The notes under the pieces were generated by a model, which saw nothing but the letters and a program-made list of their open reading frames with translations, had not been told where the DNA came from and did no database searches. Both the position numbers and the translations under genes were made by a program. Positions 17,273 through 33,360 of a DNA stretch of 64,000 bases are shown piece after piece (position 1 is the first letter of the stretch; every line of letters begins with the position of its first letter). This stretch comes from Martelella mediterranea. GTDB lineage: Bacteria > Pseudomonadota > Alphaproteobacteria > Rhizobiales > Rhizobiaceae. Where the stretch lies: NCBI RefSeq assembly GCF_021021415.1, contig NZ_JAINWJ010000017.1, positions 56,219 to 120,218 of the forward strand, written 5' to 3'.

Positions 17273-20220
17273 GCGGCGCATTCCGGATTGCCGACAAGGG
17301 CCGGCTGACGCCTGCCAAGACCGTGCGCTTCACCTTCGACGGCAAGGCCTATACGGCGCTGGAGGGCGATACGCTGGCCTCGGCGCTGCTCGCCCACGGC
17401 GTGCATCTGGTCGGCCGATCGTACAAATATCACCGTCCGCGCGGGTTTCTGACGGCCGGCTCCGAGGAGCCCAATGCGCTGTTCGATATCGCCCGCGACA
17501 GCGCCCGCCGCCAGCCCAATGTTCGCGGACCAGTGCAGGAGGTGTTCGACGGCATGAAGGCCGGTTCGCAGAACCGCTGGCCGTCGCTTTCCTTCGATGT
17601 CGGGGCGATCAACGATATCGTCTCGCCGATGCTGATCGCCGGGTTCTACTACAAGACCTTCATGTGGCCGTTCAGTGCCTGGCACAAGGTCTATGAGCCC
17701 GCGATCCGCAAGGCCGCCGGCCTCGGCGTCGCGCCGACGGAGGAGGATCCCGACAGCTATGCCAGCCGCTACGTCCATTGCGACATGCTGGTGGTCGGCG
17801 CGGGGCTTGCCGGGCTGACAGCGGCGCTTTCGGCGGCGCGCACCGGCAGGCAAGTGATCATCTGCGATGAAAAACCGGAACCGGGCGGCGCGCTGCAATA
17901 TGAGAGCGGCACCACGGTCGACGGCAAGCCAGGCTATGACTGGGCGGTTGCGGCGGCAGCCGAGCTGGCGGGTATGGACAATGTCCGCTACCTGCCGCGG
18001 ACCACGGCTTTCGGCTACTACAACCACAATTTCCTCGGCCTGTGCGAGCGGCTGACCGATCATCTGCCGAATGCGAAGGCCGACGGCCCGCGCGAGCGGC
18101 TGTGGCAGGTGCGCGCGGAAAAGGTGGTGCTCGCCACCGGCGCGATCGAACGCCCGATGGTGTTTCCCGACAATGACCGTCCGGGCATCATGCTGGCGTC
18201 TGCCGCGCGCAGCTATCTCAATCACTACGGCGTCGCCGTCGGCTCCAAGGTTGGCGTCTATTGCGCCCATGATTCGGCCTATGAGGCGGCCTTTGATCTC
18301 GCCCGCGCGGGCGTGAAGGTGGTGGCGATCGTCGATAGCCGCGCCGAGCCCGGACCGGGTCTTGCCGAAGAGGCGAAGGCGCTCGGGATCACGCTCCATA
18401 CCGGCCACAGGGTGGTCGGCACCAAGGGCCGGCTCAGAGTCAAATCCATGCGGGTGAAGGGCAGCGGCAAGCCCCGCGACTACGATATCGACGCGCTGAT
18501 CACATCGGCCGGCTGGACGCCTTCGGTGCATCTGTTTTCGCAATCGCGCGGCAAGCTTGCCTTCGATGCGGAAAACGAGCGATTCCTGCCGAGCGTCTAT
18601 GCCCAGAACGCGGTCTCGGTCGGCGCCTGCAACGGAACCGATGAAGTGGCCGATCTGGTTTCGGAAGCCGCGGCGGCGGGCGGCGGCTTTGCCGAAATCG
18701 CGGCCGCGACCGAACATGCCTGGACCGGCGGCATGCTGGGCGAAAATGACGACGCCGACCCCTATGCCAAGGCGTTCATCGACTACCAGCACGATGTCTG
18801 CGCCAAGGATATCCGCCAGGCCGTGCATGAGGGCATGGCCTCGATCGAGCATATAAAGCGCTTCACCACCAACGGCATGGCCTCCGATCAGGGCAAGCTG
18901 TCCAACATGCACGGGCTGGCGATCGCCGCCGAAATGCTGGATCGGCCGATCCCGCAGGTGGGCCTCACCACCTTCCGCCAGCCGTTCACGCCGGTCACCT
19001 TCGGCACGCTGATCAACCATTCGCGCAACGAGCTGTTCGATCCGGCGCGCAAGACGCCGATCAACGCCTGGGCGGAAGCGCAGGGCGCGCCGTTCGAGGA
19101 TGTCGGCAACTGGAAGCGCGCCTGGTATTTCCCGCGCGCCGGCGAAACCAAGCATGACGCGGTCAACCGCGAATGCCGCACGGTGCGCGAATCGGCGGGC
19201 GTTTTCGATGCCTCCACGCTCGGCAAGATCGAGGTCGTGGGCCCCGATGCCGAGGCCTTCATGAACCTGATGTATTCCAATGCCTGGTCGACGCTGAAGC
19301 CCGGCAAATGCCGGTACGGCCTGATGCTGCGCGAGGACGGCTATATCTATGATGACGGCGTCGTCGGCAGGCTGGCGCAGGACCGCTTCCATGTGACGAC
19401 GACGACCGGCGGTGCGCCGCGGGTGCTGAACCTGATGGAGGACTATCTTCAGACCGAGTTCCCGCATCTGAAGGTCTGGCTCACATCGACGACCGAACAA
19501 TGGGCGGTGATCGCGGTGCAGGGCCCGAAGGCGCGCGAGATCATCGCGCCCTTCGTCGAGGGCGTGGATATTTCCAGCGAGGCTTTCCCGCATATGAGCC
19601 TTGCCGAATGCACGGTCTGCGGCGTTCCCTCGCGCCTGTTCCGGGTGTCGTTCACCGGCGAACTCGGCTACGAGATCAATGTGCCGGCCGATTATGGGCT
19701 CAAGGTCTGGGAGGCGGTTTTCGAGCGCGCGGAGACCTTCGGGGCCTGCGCCTATGGCACCGAGACCATGCACGTCTTGCGCGCCGAAAAGGGCTATATC
19801 GTCGTCGGTCAGGACACCGACGGCACGGTGACGCCCTATGATGTCGGCATGGGCTGGGCGGTTTCGAAGAAAAAGCCGGATTTCGTCGGCATGCGCGGCC
19901 TCAAGCGGCCGGACCTCGTCGCCGAGGGCCGGAAACAACTGGTCGGCCTGACGGTCAAGAACAATCCCCGGCTGGTGCTGGAGGAAGGCGCGCATGTGGT
20001 CGCCGATCCGAACGCGGCAAAGCCGGTGCCGATGCTCGGCCACGTCACGTCGGCCTACTGGTCGGAGGCGCTGCAAAGCGGCATCGCGATGGCCGTGGTC
20101 AAGGATGGTCACAAGCTGAAAGGCCAGACGCTTTACGTGCCGATGCCGGAACGCACGATCGCCGTTGAGGTGGTCGACACCGTTTTCTATGATCCCGAAG
20201 GAGCGCGCATCAATGGCTGA
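17269..20220 (+). CDS. soxA: Sarcosine oxidase alpha subunit SoxA
   Basis: A 983-residue subunit carrying the NAD- and folate-binding domains. In order: an N-terminal 2Fe-2S-like fold that lacks cluster use (about 1-110, FDGKAYTALEGDTLASALLAHG), a pyridine-nucleotide oxidoreductase domain (CDMLVVGAGLAGLTAALSAA at about 168-187; VVLATGAIERPMVFPDNDRPG), and a C-terminal GcvT-like aminomethyltransferase domain (about 590-980; FTGELGYEINVPADYG). The last transfers the methyl-derived carbon to tetrahydrofolate. The 3' end overlaps soxG by eight bases. Confidence 0.97.
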   Translation: MSGAFRIADKGRLTPAKTVRFTFDGKAYTALEGDTLASALLAHGVHLVGRSYKYHRPRGFLTAGSEEPNALFDIARDSARRQPNVRGPVQEVFDGMKAGSQNRWPSLSFDVGAINDIVSPMLIAGFYYKTFMWPFSAWHKVYEPAIRKAAGLGVAPTEEDPDSYASRYVHCDMLVVGAGLAGLTAALSAARTGRQVIICDEKPEPGGALQYESGTTVDGKPGYDWAVAAAAELAGMDNVRYLPRTTAFGYYNHNFLGLCERLTDHLPNAKADGPRERLWQVRAEKVVLATGAIERPMVFPDNDRPGIMLASAARSYLNHYGVAVGSKVGVYCAHDSAYEAAFDLARAGVKVVAIVDSRAEPGPGLAEEAKALGITLHTGHRVVGTKGRLRVKSMRVKGSGKPRDYDIDALITSAGWTPSVHLFSQSRGKLAFDAENERFLPSVYAQNAVSVGACNGTDEVADLVSEAAAAGGGFAEIAAATEHAWTGGMLGENDDADPYAKAFIDYQHDVCAKDIRQAVHEGMASIEHIKRFTTNGMASDQGKLSNMHGLAIAAEMLDRPIPQVGLTTFRQPFTPVTFGTLINHSRNELFDPARKTPINAWAEAQGAPFEDVGNWKRAWYFPRAGETKHDAVNRECRTVRESAGVFDASTLGKIEVVGPDAEAFMNLMYSNAWSTLKPGKCRYGLMLREDGYIYDDGVVGRLAQDRFHVTTTTGGAPRVLNLMEDYLQTEFPHLKVWLTSTTEQWAVIAVQGPKAREIIAPFVEGVDISSEAFPHMSLAECTVCGVPSRLFRVSFTGELGYEINVPADYGLKVWEAVFERAETFGACAYGTETMHVLRAEKGYIVVGQDTDGTVTPYDVGMGWAVSKKKPDFVGMRGLKRPDLVAEGRKQLVGLTVKNNPRLVLEEGAHVVADPNAAKPVPMLGHVTSAYWSEALQSGIAMAVVKDGHKLKGQTLYVPMPERTIAVEVVDTVFYDPEGARING

Positions 20221-20767
20221 GCAATTCACAGCGGAACGCGACCTGCCGCTTGCCGGTGCCTATGGCGGCTCGGGCCTTGCCCGGCTGGTGGTGGCGCGCC
20301 CGGCAACACGGCTGTCGCTGCGGGCAGGCGCAGACGCGATCCCCGGCCTCAACGGCATGCTGGAACTCGACCTGCCGGTGAAGCCGCTGACGTCCTCCGG
20401 CGGGGAGGGGCGCTATGCCTTCTGGCTCGGGCCCGACGAGTGGCTGGTGATCGATGAATATGAGGATGACCTCGCCGGCCGTCTCGGCCCGGCGGCAGGG
20501 CCCTATTCGGCGGTGGATGTCTCCCACCGCAATATCGCGATCATGGTCGACGGCCCCGGCGCTGCCGACACGCTGAACGCGGCCTGCCCGCTCGATCTGA
20601 GGCTCGAAAGCTTCCCGGTCGGCAAGGTCGCGCGCACGGTGCTCGGCAAGGCGGAAATCATCCTCTATCGCAAGGAAGAGCAGACCTTCCGCGTCGAATG
20701 CTGGCGCTCGTTCGCGCCTTACGTGTTCGGGCTGCTCGATCAGGGGGCGAAGGACGCGGCCTATTGA
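20213..20767 (+). CDS. soxG: Sarcosine oxidase gamma subunit SoxG
   Basis: A 184-residue subunit of the heterotetramer, related to half of a GcvT-like fold. WLGPDEWLVIDEYEDD, AVDVSHRNIAIMVDGPGAADTLNAACPLDL and ECWRSFAPYVFGLL are conserved blocks. The start MAEQFTAER at 20213 lies inside the soxA end; a longer reading from 20165 is possible but adds non-conserved residues. Its last seven bases overlap the convergent DUF2332 gene. Confidence 0.94.
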   Translation: MAEQFTAERDLPLAGAYGGSGLARLVVARPATRLSLRAGADAIPGLNGMLELDLPVKPLTSSGGEGRYAFWLGPDEWLVIDEYEDDLAGRLGPAAGPYSAVDVSHRNIAIMVDGPGAADTLNAACPLDLRLESFPVGKVARTVLGKAEIILYRKEEQTFRVECWRSFAPYVFGLLDQGAKDAAY

Positions 20768-21822
20768 GCCGGGCCGCGCCAGTCGATCCATCGACCATGG
20801 AAATCGGCGCGCCCGAGTTTCAACGTTTCGCCGCCGGGCCAGATCGTAAGCGTCAATCCCGCGCCATGCTTGTCTTCGTCGGCCTCCATCTGAAGACGGC
20901 AGAGCGGGGCGTTATCGTCAGCACGCGCGCCCGCCTCGGCCAGCAGTCGCTCGCCCTCCGTGCGCGCCGCAAACGGCAGATATTGCCAGGCTATGGTGTG
21001 GTAGACGATGTGCACCTTGCCCGGGCGGGAAACCGCAAGCCGCTCCCGCAGCCATTCCACGGCGTCCGCCTTCTCGACACTGACGCCGGTCGCGCGGGCG
21101 AGCGCCAAAGCCTTTTCGGTGCGCTCCAGCCGGTCGGCCTGGTCGGCCCAGATATAGGAGAGCAACCGCTCGCAATCATTGCTGTCTGAAGCGTTGAGCG
21201 GGTTGAGGTCGCAGCCGGCACGTTCGCTGACCGTGATTGCCGCATCCGGCGGCAGCGGCCCGGTCCAGTCGGGCGCGATTTCGAATGGTGCTTCGCCGGT
21301 GGCCGACGGGACATGCCGGTCTCCCAGACGGTAGGCATAGCGGTCCCACATCAGGTTCAGACCGGCCGATGCGCCGATTTCGGACAGCACGAGGTCCTTG
21401 CCGGGAAAGCGGGCGGCGATCAGCGCAAAGGCCGGAAACAGGGCGGCCGAGCGGCGAACTTCATTGGTCTGCGGGGCCGATTGCATCCGCTGTGTGATGA
21501 ATGCCGCCTCTTCCGCCATCATCTCTGCCACACCTTGCCAGAGCGCGTCATCCGATATCTTTGCCGGCGGATAGACGGCGGCAAGCGGGCCATGGCCGCG
21601 TCGCTTCAGGGCATGCAGCGCGCCGCAGAAGCGCAGTGCCAGCGCATCGGGGCGGATGCGGTCTTCCGGCCATGTCATGATCAGCGACGGGACGGGACCG
21701 CCTGCACCTGAGAGCCGCTCCGCCGCCAGTCTGCAGAGCCTTGCGGTAAATGGCGAGCCGAGTTCATCGCAGGCGTCGGCCTGGCTTTCGAAACCGAGTA
21801 CGAAGGCCGGGCGCGCCGACAT
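20761..21822 (-). CDS. DUF2332 family protein
   Basis: A 353-residue protein matching the DUF2332 family, which is common in Rhizobiales and actinobacteria and has no established function. Recognisable blocks are FESQADACDELGSPFTARLC, SPxxNEVxRSA (QTNEVRRSAALFPAF), EIGASAGLNLMWDRYAYRLG, ERAGCDLNPLNA, and VVYHTIAWQYL near the end. The GASAGLN loop resembles a nucleotide or SAM-binding turn, but catalysis is unproven. It starts three bases after the MaoC stop, at the end of the glycogen transcript, so it may be cotranscribed with that operon without sharing its function. Confidence 0.85.
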   Translation of the reverse strand: MSARPAFVLGFESQADACDELGSPFTARLCRLAAERLSGAGGPVPSLIMTWPEDRIRPDALALRFCGALHALKRRGHGPLAAVYPPAKISDDALWQGVAEMMAEEAAFITQRMQSAPQTNEVRRSAALFPAFALIAARFPGKDLVLSEIGASAGLNLMWDRYAYRLGDRHVPSATGEAPFEIAPDWTGPLPPDAAITVSERAGCDLNPLNASDSNDCERLLSYIWADQADRLERTEKALALARATGVSVEKADAVEWLRERLAVSRPGKVHIVYHTIAWQYLPFAARTEGERLLAEAGARADDNAPLCRLQMEADEDKHGAGLTLTIWPGGETLKLGRADFHGRWIDWRGPAQ

Positions 21823-21825
21823 CGC

Positions 21826-22314
21826 TCACACCGTTTCCGGTCGATCGGCGGCGGCGAATTGCACCAGCGTGATCCATTCGGCCGACAGCGCCGGCTTGCG
21901 TTCGCCCTCGATCTCGACGGTGACGGCGTAGTTGATCGCCAAGAGTTCCGCGCCCCTGAAACGGGCGTCCTTGAGCACGAACCGGCCGCGGACCTTGGCG
22001 CCGCTTTTCACCGGGGCCATGAAGCGCACCTTGTCGAAGCCGAAATTGATGCCCATGGTCTGTTCGCGGATGCGCGGGGCGCAATCGTAATTCATGGCCG
22101 ATAGAAGGGATAGCGTCAGAAACCCGTGGGCGATCGTGCCGCCGAAAGGTGTTTCCTTGCTGGCCCGTTCGGGATCGGTATGGATGAACTGGTGATCGAG
22201 CGTGGCATCGGCGAAGGTGTCGATCATCGACTGGTCGACCGTGAACCAGCGCGACAGGCCGACTTCCTGTCCGATCAGTCCCTTGACGTCGCCCAGAGAA
22301 ATTTCGAGAACCAT
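21826..22314 (-). CDS. MaoC-like hydratase (hot-dog fold)
   Basis: A 162-residue single hot-dog protein of the MaoC/NodN/PhaJ group. The hydratase-2 motif is ADATLDHQFIHTDPERA (catalytic Asp and His about residues 37-42), followed by FGGTIAHGFLTLSLL, typical of (R)-specific enoyl-CoA hydratases. The start at 22314 (MVLEISLGDV) has AGAAGG four bases upstream. A TTG at 22347 overlapping the glgX stop is also open. The substrate is probably an acyl-CoA, with no clue from neighbours. It lies directly after glgX, so it is likely read from the glycogen operon. Confidence 0.85.
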   Translation of the reverse strand: MVLEISLGDVKGLIGQEVGLSRWFTVDQSMIDTFADATLDHQFIHTDPERASKETPFGGTIAHGFLTLSLLSAMNYDCAPRIREQTMGINFGFDKVRFMAPVKSGAKVRGRFVLKDARFRGAELLAINYAVTVEIEGERKPALSAEWITLVQFAAADRPETV

Positions 22315-22343
22315 CGGGCCTTCTTTCGTCGCCTGAGGAGCGG

Positions 22344-24326
22344 TCAATGCGTCTCTCCTTCGTTAAGTCTCTCGGCATAGAGCGATACCGAGCGGGGCGC
22401 AAGCGCGATCTCGACGGCGCCTTCGCTTTGGCCGGCAAGGCTGTGCCAGCCGTCCTCGTGGGTCTCGGGCAGCAGAAACACGGCTTCCTCATGGCCACGA
22501 TTGATAAGCACGGCAAGGCGCGTGGGATGGCCGGTCGTGGTCTCGGTGGTGGCAAGCACCATGCTGAGGCACTGGCATTCCGGGCACTCCCAGTCGGCGA
22601 CGTCCATGACCTTGCCATCGGGCCTGAGCCACAAAACGTCGTCGTCTGTGAAGAAATCCGTTTCTGAGAAAACAGCGAAGCGCTTGCGCAACGCTGAAAG
22701 CTCGGCGGTGTGGGCCACCAGTTCATCGTCCATATGCGCCCAGTCGATCCAGGTGATCTCGTTGTCCTGGCAATAGGCGTTGTTGTTGCCCTTCTGGCTG
22801 CAGCCGCCCTCGTCGCCGGCCTTCAGCATGATCGCGCCGCGGCTGACGAACAGCGTGGCGAGAAGGGCGCGCAGATCCTGCCGGCGCCGGTTGTTGACCA
22901 GTTCGTTGTCGGTCTCGCCCTCGACGCCGTTGTTCCAGGAATAGTTCTCGTCGTGGCCGTCGCGGTTGTGCTCGCCGTTTTCGGCGTTGTGCTTGTGCAC
23001 ATAGGCCGTCAGATCGTAAAGCGAGAAGCCGTCATGGGCGGCGATGAAGTTCACCGAGCGCGTGCTGTCCTGGCCGTTTGTCGAAAAGATGTGCGAGGAG
23101 CCGGACAGCGCGTCGGCAAGCAGGCCGGTCATGGACGGATCGCCGCGCCAGAACTTGCGGATGTCGTCGCGGGTGTTGTCGTTCCATTCCAGAAATGGCG
23201 GGGGGAAATTGCCGAGCTGGTAGCCGCCGGGGCCGATATCCCATGGTTCCGCAATCATCGTCCGGTCTTTCAGGATCGGGTCGTTGAGGATCGCGTGAAG
23301 CGTTTCGGAATCGGGATCGAAGCCCTCATAGCGGCGTCCCAGAACCGGCGCCAGATCGAAGCGGAAGCCGTCAATGCCGGCCTGGGCCACGAAGTGGCGC
23401 AGGCTGTCGACGATATACTGGCGCACCATGGGATGGTCGCAGGCTATCGTGTTGCCGCAGCCGGTGTCGTTGATCAGCACGGAAGGGTCGTCATGGGCGA
23501 GACGGTAGTAGGTGGCGTTGTCGAGCCCGCGAAAGCTCACAATCCCGCCGAACTGGTCGCTTTCGCCGCTGTGGTTGAAGACCAGATCGAGGATGACGCC
23601 GATGCCGGCCTCGTGGAGAGCCTTCACCGCGCCCCGGAGTTCGGCAATCCCGCCCGGGCAGATACGCGGCTCCAGCGCCATGAAGGTGACGGGATTGTAG
23701 CCCCAGGCATTGGTGAGCCCGAGCGGTTGCAAATGCCGCTCATCCATCCAGGCGGTGACCGGCAGAAGCTCGATGGCGTCGACGCCGAGTTTCTTAAGGT
23801 GGTCGATCACAGACGGGTGGGCAAGCGCCGCGACCGTGCCCCGTATCGGCTTCGGCACATCGGGATGGAGCATGGTGAGCGCACGCACGCCCGCCTCGTA
23901 GATCAGTCCGCCATCGGGAAAATCGACATGGCCGAAGTCTTCCGCGCTGTCGGCAACGACGATGCTCTTCGGCACCATGTCGGCGGTGTCGACGCCGAAT
24001 TCGTTGAGATCCGGGTCGAACCGGTAGGGCCGGTCGATCTCACGGGCATAGGGGTCGGTAAGCAGCTTGGCCGGGTCGAACCACAGGCCGTTCATCGGGT
24101 CCCATTCGCCGAAAGCGCGGTAGCCATAGCGCTGTCCGGGCTTGATCCCGTCCACCATCAGGCGGAACAGATTGCCGCCGGCATGCGCCATCGGCAGTTT
24201 CGCGGTCTGAGCGCCGGCCTTGTCGAACAGGCATAATTCCATGCCGGTGGCGGCTTCCGAGTAGACGGAAAATTCCACCCCCCGGTCCAGAATGCGGACG
24301 CCGGGCATTTTCAAAGGCTCGGACAT
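22344..24326 (-). CDS. glgX: Glycogen debranching enzyme GlgX
   Basis: A 660-residue GH13 isoamylase-type enzyme removing alpha-1,6 branches left after phosphorylase action. An N-terminal CBM48-like domain (about 1-110) precedes the TIM barrel. Visible active-site regions are DLVFNHSGES, DGFRFDLAPVLGR (nucleophile Asp), IAEPWDIGPGGYQLGNFP (acid Glu) and NFIAAHDGFSLYDLTAY (transition-state Asp). It starts eight bases after the pgm stop and is the last glycogen gene. Confidence 0.96.
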   Translation of the reverse strand: MSEPLKMPGVRILDRGVEFSVYSEAATGMELCLFDKAGAQTAKLPMAHAGGNLFRLMVDGIKPGQRYGYRAFGEWDPMNGLWFDPAKLLTDPYAREIDRPYRFDPDLNEFGVDTADMVPKSIVVADSAEDFGHVDFPDGGLIYEAGVRALTMLHPDVPKPIRGTVAALAHPSVIDHLKKLGVDAIELLPVTAWMDERHLQPLGLTNAWGYNPVTFMALEPRICPGGIAELRGAVKALHEAGIGVILDLVFNHSGESDQFGGIVSFRGLDNATYYRLAHDDPSVLINDTGCGNTIACDHPMVRQYIVDSLRHFVAQAGIDGFRFDLAPVLGRRYEGFDPDSETLHAILNDPILKDRTMIAEPWDIGPGGYQLGNFPPPFLEWNDNTRDDIRKFWRGDPSMTGLLADALSGSSHIFSTNGQDSTRSVNFIAAHDGFSLYDLTAYVHKHNAENGEHNRDGHDENYSWNNGVEGETDNELVNNRRRQDLRALLATLFVSRGAIMLKAGDEGGCSQKGNNNAYCQDNEITWIDWAHMDDELVAHTAELSALRKRFAVFSETDFFTDDDVLWLRPDGKVMDVADWECPECQCLSMVLATTETTTGHPTRLAVLINRGHEEAVFLLPETHEDGWHSLAGQSEGAVEIALAPRSVSLYAERLNEGETH

Positions 24327-24333
24327 CGGATGC

Positions 24334-27410
<3,077 letters not shown>

Positions 27411-27413
27411 GTT

Positions 27414-28676
27414 TTATGTGTCCAGTTTATCGATCATTGACTGCGTGATGAGGCAGATGCCGCTTTCGGTGCGGCGGAAACGGCGGGCGTCGAGCTCGGG
27501 GTCCTCGCCGACAATAAGGCCTTCGGGAATATGAACGCCATGGTCGATGATCACGTTTCTGAGCTGGGCGTGGCGGCCAACATGCACGCGCGGCAGGACG
27601 ACCGCGCCCTCGAGGCGGGAATAGGAATTGGCGCGCACGCCGGTAAACAGCAGGCTCTTGTAGAGCTGCGAACCGGAAATGATGCAATCGCCCGAAACCA
27701 CGGAGGAGATCGCCGAGCCGCGACGGTTTTCGTCGTCATGCACGAATTTCGCCGGCGGGGTGACTTCCGAATAGGACCAGATCGGCCAGGACTTGTCGTA
27801 GATATCGAGTTCCGGCACCACGCCGGTCAGGTCGATATTGGCCTGCCAGTAGGCGTCGAGCGTCCCGACATCGCGCCAATAGGCCTGCTCCTCGTAGCTG
27901 GAGCGGATGCAGCTCTTGGAGAAGCGGTGCGCCAGCGCCTTGCCGTTCTTGACGATATAAGGGACGATATCCTTGCCGAAATCGCGGCTGGAGGTCGGGT
28001 CGGCGGCATCGCGGTAAAGGCAATCGAACAGAAACTTGGTCTTGAAGACGTAGATGCCCATCGAGGCGAGCGCCATCGTCTCGTTGCCGGGAATGCCGGG
28101 CGGGTTGGCGGGTTTCTCGACGAAATCGACGATCCGGTCGTTCTCGTCGACATGCATGACGCCGAACCCCTTGGCCTCCTCCACCGGCACTTCCAGGCAA
28201 CCGATCGTGATGTCGGCGCCCTCGTTGACGTGCTGGCGCAGCATCATCTCGTAGTCCATTTTGTAAATATGGTCGCCGGCCAGAATGATCATGTATTCAG
28301 GACCGTAGGAATCGATGATGTCGATGTTCTGGTAGACCGCGTCGGCGGTGCCCTCATACCACTGGGTCTCGGACACGCGCTGGGAGGCGGGGAGCACGTC
28401 GAAACTTTCGTTTCGTTCCGGGCGGAAGAAATTCCAGCCCTGATGAAGATGGCGGATGAGCGAGTGGGCCTTGTACTGGGTCGCGACCCCGATGCGGCGG
28501 ATACCGGAATTGAGCGCGTTCGACAGCGCGAAATCGATGATCCGGGTCTTGCCGCCGAAATAGACGGCGGGCTTGGCGCGGGTATCCGTCAGTTCCTTCA
28601 GGCGGCTTCCGCGTCCGCCGGCCAGAACATAAGCCATGGCGTCACGCGCCAGCGGCTGTCCCATGCGATTGTTCAT
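27414..28676 (-). CDS. glgC: Glucose-1-phosphate adenylyltransferase GlgC
   Basis: A 420-residue ADP-glucose pyrophosphorylase and the committed, allosterically controlled step of glycogen synthesis. The nucleotidyl-transfer loop [21 protein letters not shown] begins at residue 16; the catalytic Asp region is [13 protein letters not shown]; the C-terminal left-handed beta-helix has the [20 protein letters not shown] repeats. The start [14 protein letters not shown] at 28676 lies 14 bases after the glgB stop. Length matches the Agrobacterium enzyme, which is activated by fructose 6-phosphate. Confidence 0.98.
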   Translation of the reverse strand: MNNRMGQPLARDAMAYVLAGGRGSRLKELTDTRAKPAVYFGGKTRIIDFALSNALNSGIRRIGVATQYKAHSLIRHLHQGWNFFRPERNESFDVLPASQRVSETQWYEGTADAVYQNIDIIDSYGPEYMIILAGDHIYKMDYEMMLRQHVNEGADITIGCLEVPVEEAKGFGVMHVDENDRIVDFVEKPANPPGIPGNETMALASMGIYVFKTKFLFDCLYRDAADPTSSRDFGKDIVPYIVKNGKALAHRFSKSCIRSSYEEQAYWRDVGTLDAYWQANIDLTGVVPELDIYDKSWPIWSYSEVTPPAKFVHDDENRRGSAISSVVSGDCIISGSQLYKSLLFTGVRANSYSRLEGAVVLPRVHVGRHAQLRNVIIDHGVHIPEGLIVGEDPELDARRFRRTESGICLITQSMIDKLDT

Positions 28677-28690
28677 CCTTCCCTCCCAAA

Positions 28691-30897
<2,207 letters not shown>

Positions 30898-30901
<4 letters not shown>

Positions 30902-33360
30902 AAAGCACCCCAAATGTCGCGAGCATACTCCCTGATGGTTCTGTCGGATGAGAACCACCCCATTCGCGCAGTATTCCTTATCGCCTTAACGTTCCATGAC
31001 GTCCGATCGTTCCATATCGCGTCGACTTCGCGCTGGGCGGCGGCGTAGGCGTCGAAATCGGCGGCGACCATGAACCAGTCATGATCGTAGATGCCGCCGA
31101 TGAGATCGGCATAGCGGCCGGGATCGTCATGTGAGAACACGCCGGACGAGATCGCCGACAGCGCCTGCGACAGTTCCTTGGAGCCTTCGATGATCTCACG
31201 CGGATTGTAGCCGTCGGCACGGGCCGCCTCGACCTCTTCGGCGGTCATGCCGAAGATCACCATATTCTCCGCGCCGATCCAGTCGCGCATCTCTACATTG
31301 GCGCCGTCGAGCGTGCCGATCGTCAGCGCGCCGTTGATCGCGAACTTCATGTTGCCGGTGCCGGAGGCCTCCATGCCGGCCGTCGAGATCTGCTCGGAGA
31401 GGTCGGCGGCGGGGATCATCACCTCGGCGGTCGAAACGTTGTAGTTCGGGATGAACACGATCTTCAGCAGGCCGCGCACCGCCGGGTCGTTGTTGATGAC
31501 GCGGGCGACGTCGTTGGCAAGCTTGATGATCAGCTTGGCGTTGTGATAGCTCGGCGCCGCCTTGCCGGCGAACAGTTTCACCCGCGGCACCCAGTCCATT
31601 TCCGGGTGTGAGCGGATCTGGTCGTAGAGCGCGACAGCCTCGATGATGTTGAGGAGCTGCCGCTTGTATTCATGGATGCGCTTGATCTGGATATCGAAGA
31701 TCGCCGAAGGGTCGATGCGGGTGCCGAGCCGTTCGCCGATCAGGTTCGAAAGCCGCGCCTTGTTCTCGCGCTTCACCGCATCGAACTTCTCCTGGAAGCT
31801 CGAATCCTCGGCGAAGGCGTCGAGCGCCTTCAGTTTTTCGGTGTCATCGAGAAACTCGTCGCCGATGGCATCGCGGATCAGCCGGGTGAGCTTCGGGTTG
31901 CATTCCTTGAGCCAGCGCCTGGGCGTAATCCCGTTGGTCTTGTTGTTGATACGATCGGGATGGAGCCGGTGCAGATTGTAGAACACCGTCTCCTTCATCA
32001 GCTCGGTATGAAGCGCCGAAACGCCGTTGATCGAATGCGAGCCGAGGAAGGCGATATTGCCCATGCGCACGCGGCGCTCGCCGCCCTCGTCGATCAGCGA
32101 TATCTGGCGGATCGCCTCGTCGCTGGCGCCCTTCTGCTTGCGGGCATCGATGAGAACCTTGGCGTTGATCTGATAGATCAGCTGCATGTGGCGGGGAAAC
32201 AGCCGCTCGAACAGCGGAACCGGCCAGCTTTCCAGCGCTTCGGGCAACAGCGTGTGGTTGGTGTAGGCGAAGGTCTTGACCGTGATGTCCCAGGCTTCGT
32301 CGAAGGCGATGTCGTGAATGTCGATCAGAAGCCGCATCATCTCGATCACGGCAATCGCCGGATGAGTGTCGTTGAGATGGATCGCGACCTTGTCGGGAAG
32401 GTTGGTGAACTCGCCGAATTGCTGCTTGTGTCGGCGCAGAATGTCCTGAAGCGATGCGGAGGAGAAGAAATATTCCTGCCGCAGCCGTAGTTCCTGGCCC
32501 GCCGGATTGGCGTCGGCGGGATAGAGAACGCGGGTGAGCGTCTCCGCCTTGGTGCTTTCCTGCAGCGCTCCGATATGGTCGCCGGCATTGAATTTGTCGA
32601 GCAGGATCGGGTCGATGGCGTCGGCCGACCAGAGCCGGAGCGTGTTGACGCGCTTGGCGCGCCAGCCCACGACCGGAGTGTCATAGGCCTCGGCCATCAT
32701 CCGTTCGGCCGGCTTCCAGACATAGCGCGGCTCCTTGCCGCCTTCCTCGATGATATCGACCTTGCCGCCGAAATTGATTTCGTAGGTGCTTTCGCGGCGG
32801 TGGAATTCCCAGGGGTTGCCGTGGGCGAGCCAGTTTTCCGGCAGTTCCACCTGCCAGCCGTCGGCGATCTCCTGGCGGAACAGGCCGTTGACGTAGCGGA
32901 TGCCGTAGCCATAGGCCGGCACGTCGACCGTCGCCATGGATTCCATGAAACAGGCCGCAAGCCGCCCGAGGCCGCCATTGCCAAGCGCTGCGTCCGGCTC
33001 GAGCCCGGCGATCTCAACCAGGTCGACGTCGAGCTTGGCAAGCGCCTGGTTGACGGCGTCGATCATCTCGAGATTGGATATTGCATCGCGCAAAAGCCGG
33101 CCGATCAGGAATTCCAGCGACAGGTAGTAGACCCGCTTGGAGCCGGCGGCATAGGTCTGCCTCGTGGATTCCATCCATTGGTCGGTGATCCGGTCGCGGA
33201 TCGCCAGAATGACGGCGCGCAGCCAGTCATGCGGTTTGGCGACGATTGTGTCCTTGCCGACCTGATAGATCAGCTTTTCCAGGATGCTGGCGGCCAGTTC
33301 GTCGGCATCGTGAGAGCGGGGCGTGGGCAGCGGGAGATCGGGGTTGGTCACTTTGTTCAT
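30898..33360 (-). CDS. glgP: Glycogen/starch phosphorylase GlgP
   Basis: An 820-residue GT35 phosphorylase releasing glucose 1-phosphate from glycogen. The pyridoxal-phosphate lysine is in EASGTGNMKFAINGAL (about residue 660), with GNGGLGRLAACFMESMA and the C-terminal glucan/phosphate-binding region intact. It is the first gene of the operon. Degradation (glgP, glgX) and synthesis (glgB, glgC, glgA) are thus coexpressed, as is usual in Rhizobiales. Confidence 0.98.

Noticed and set aside
17212..20229. Very long open frames antisense to soxA (and similarly to tadA-rluB, glgX, glgP, the ATP-grasp and DUF2126 genes, and mmsA)
   Set aside because: The codon positions follow the third-position GC bias of the real genes on the opposite strand, and the translations are Arg/His/Gly-rich with no family resemblance.
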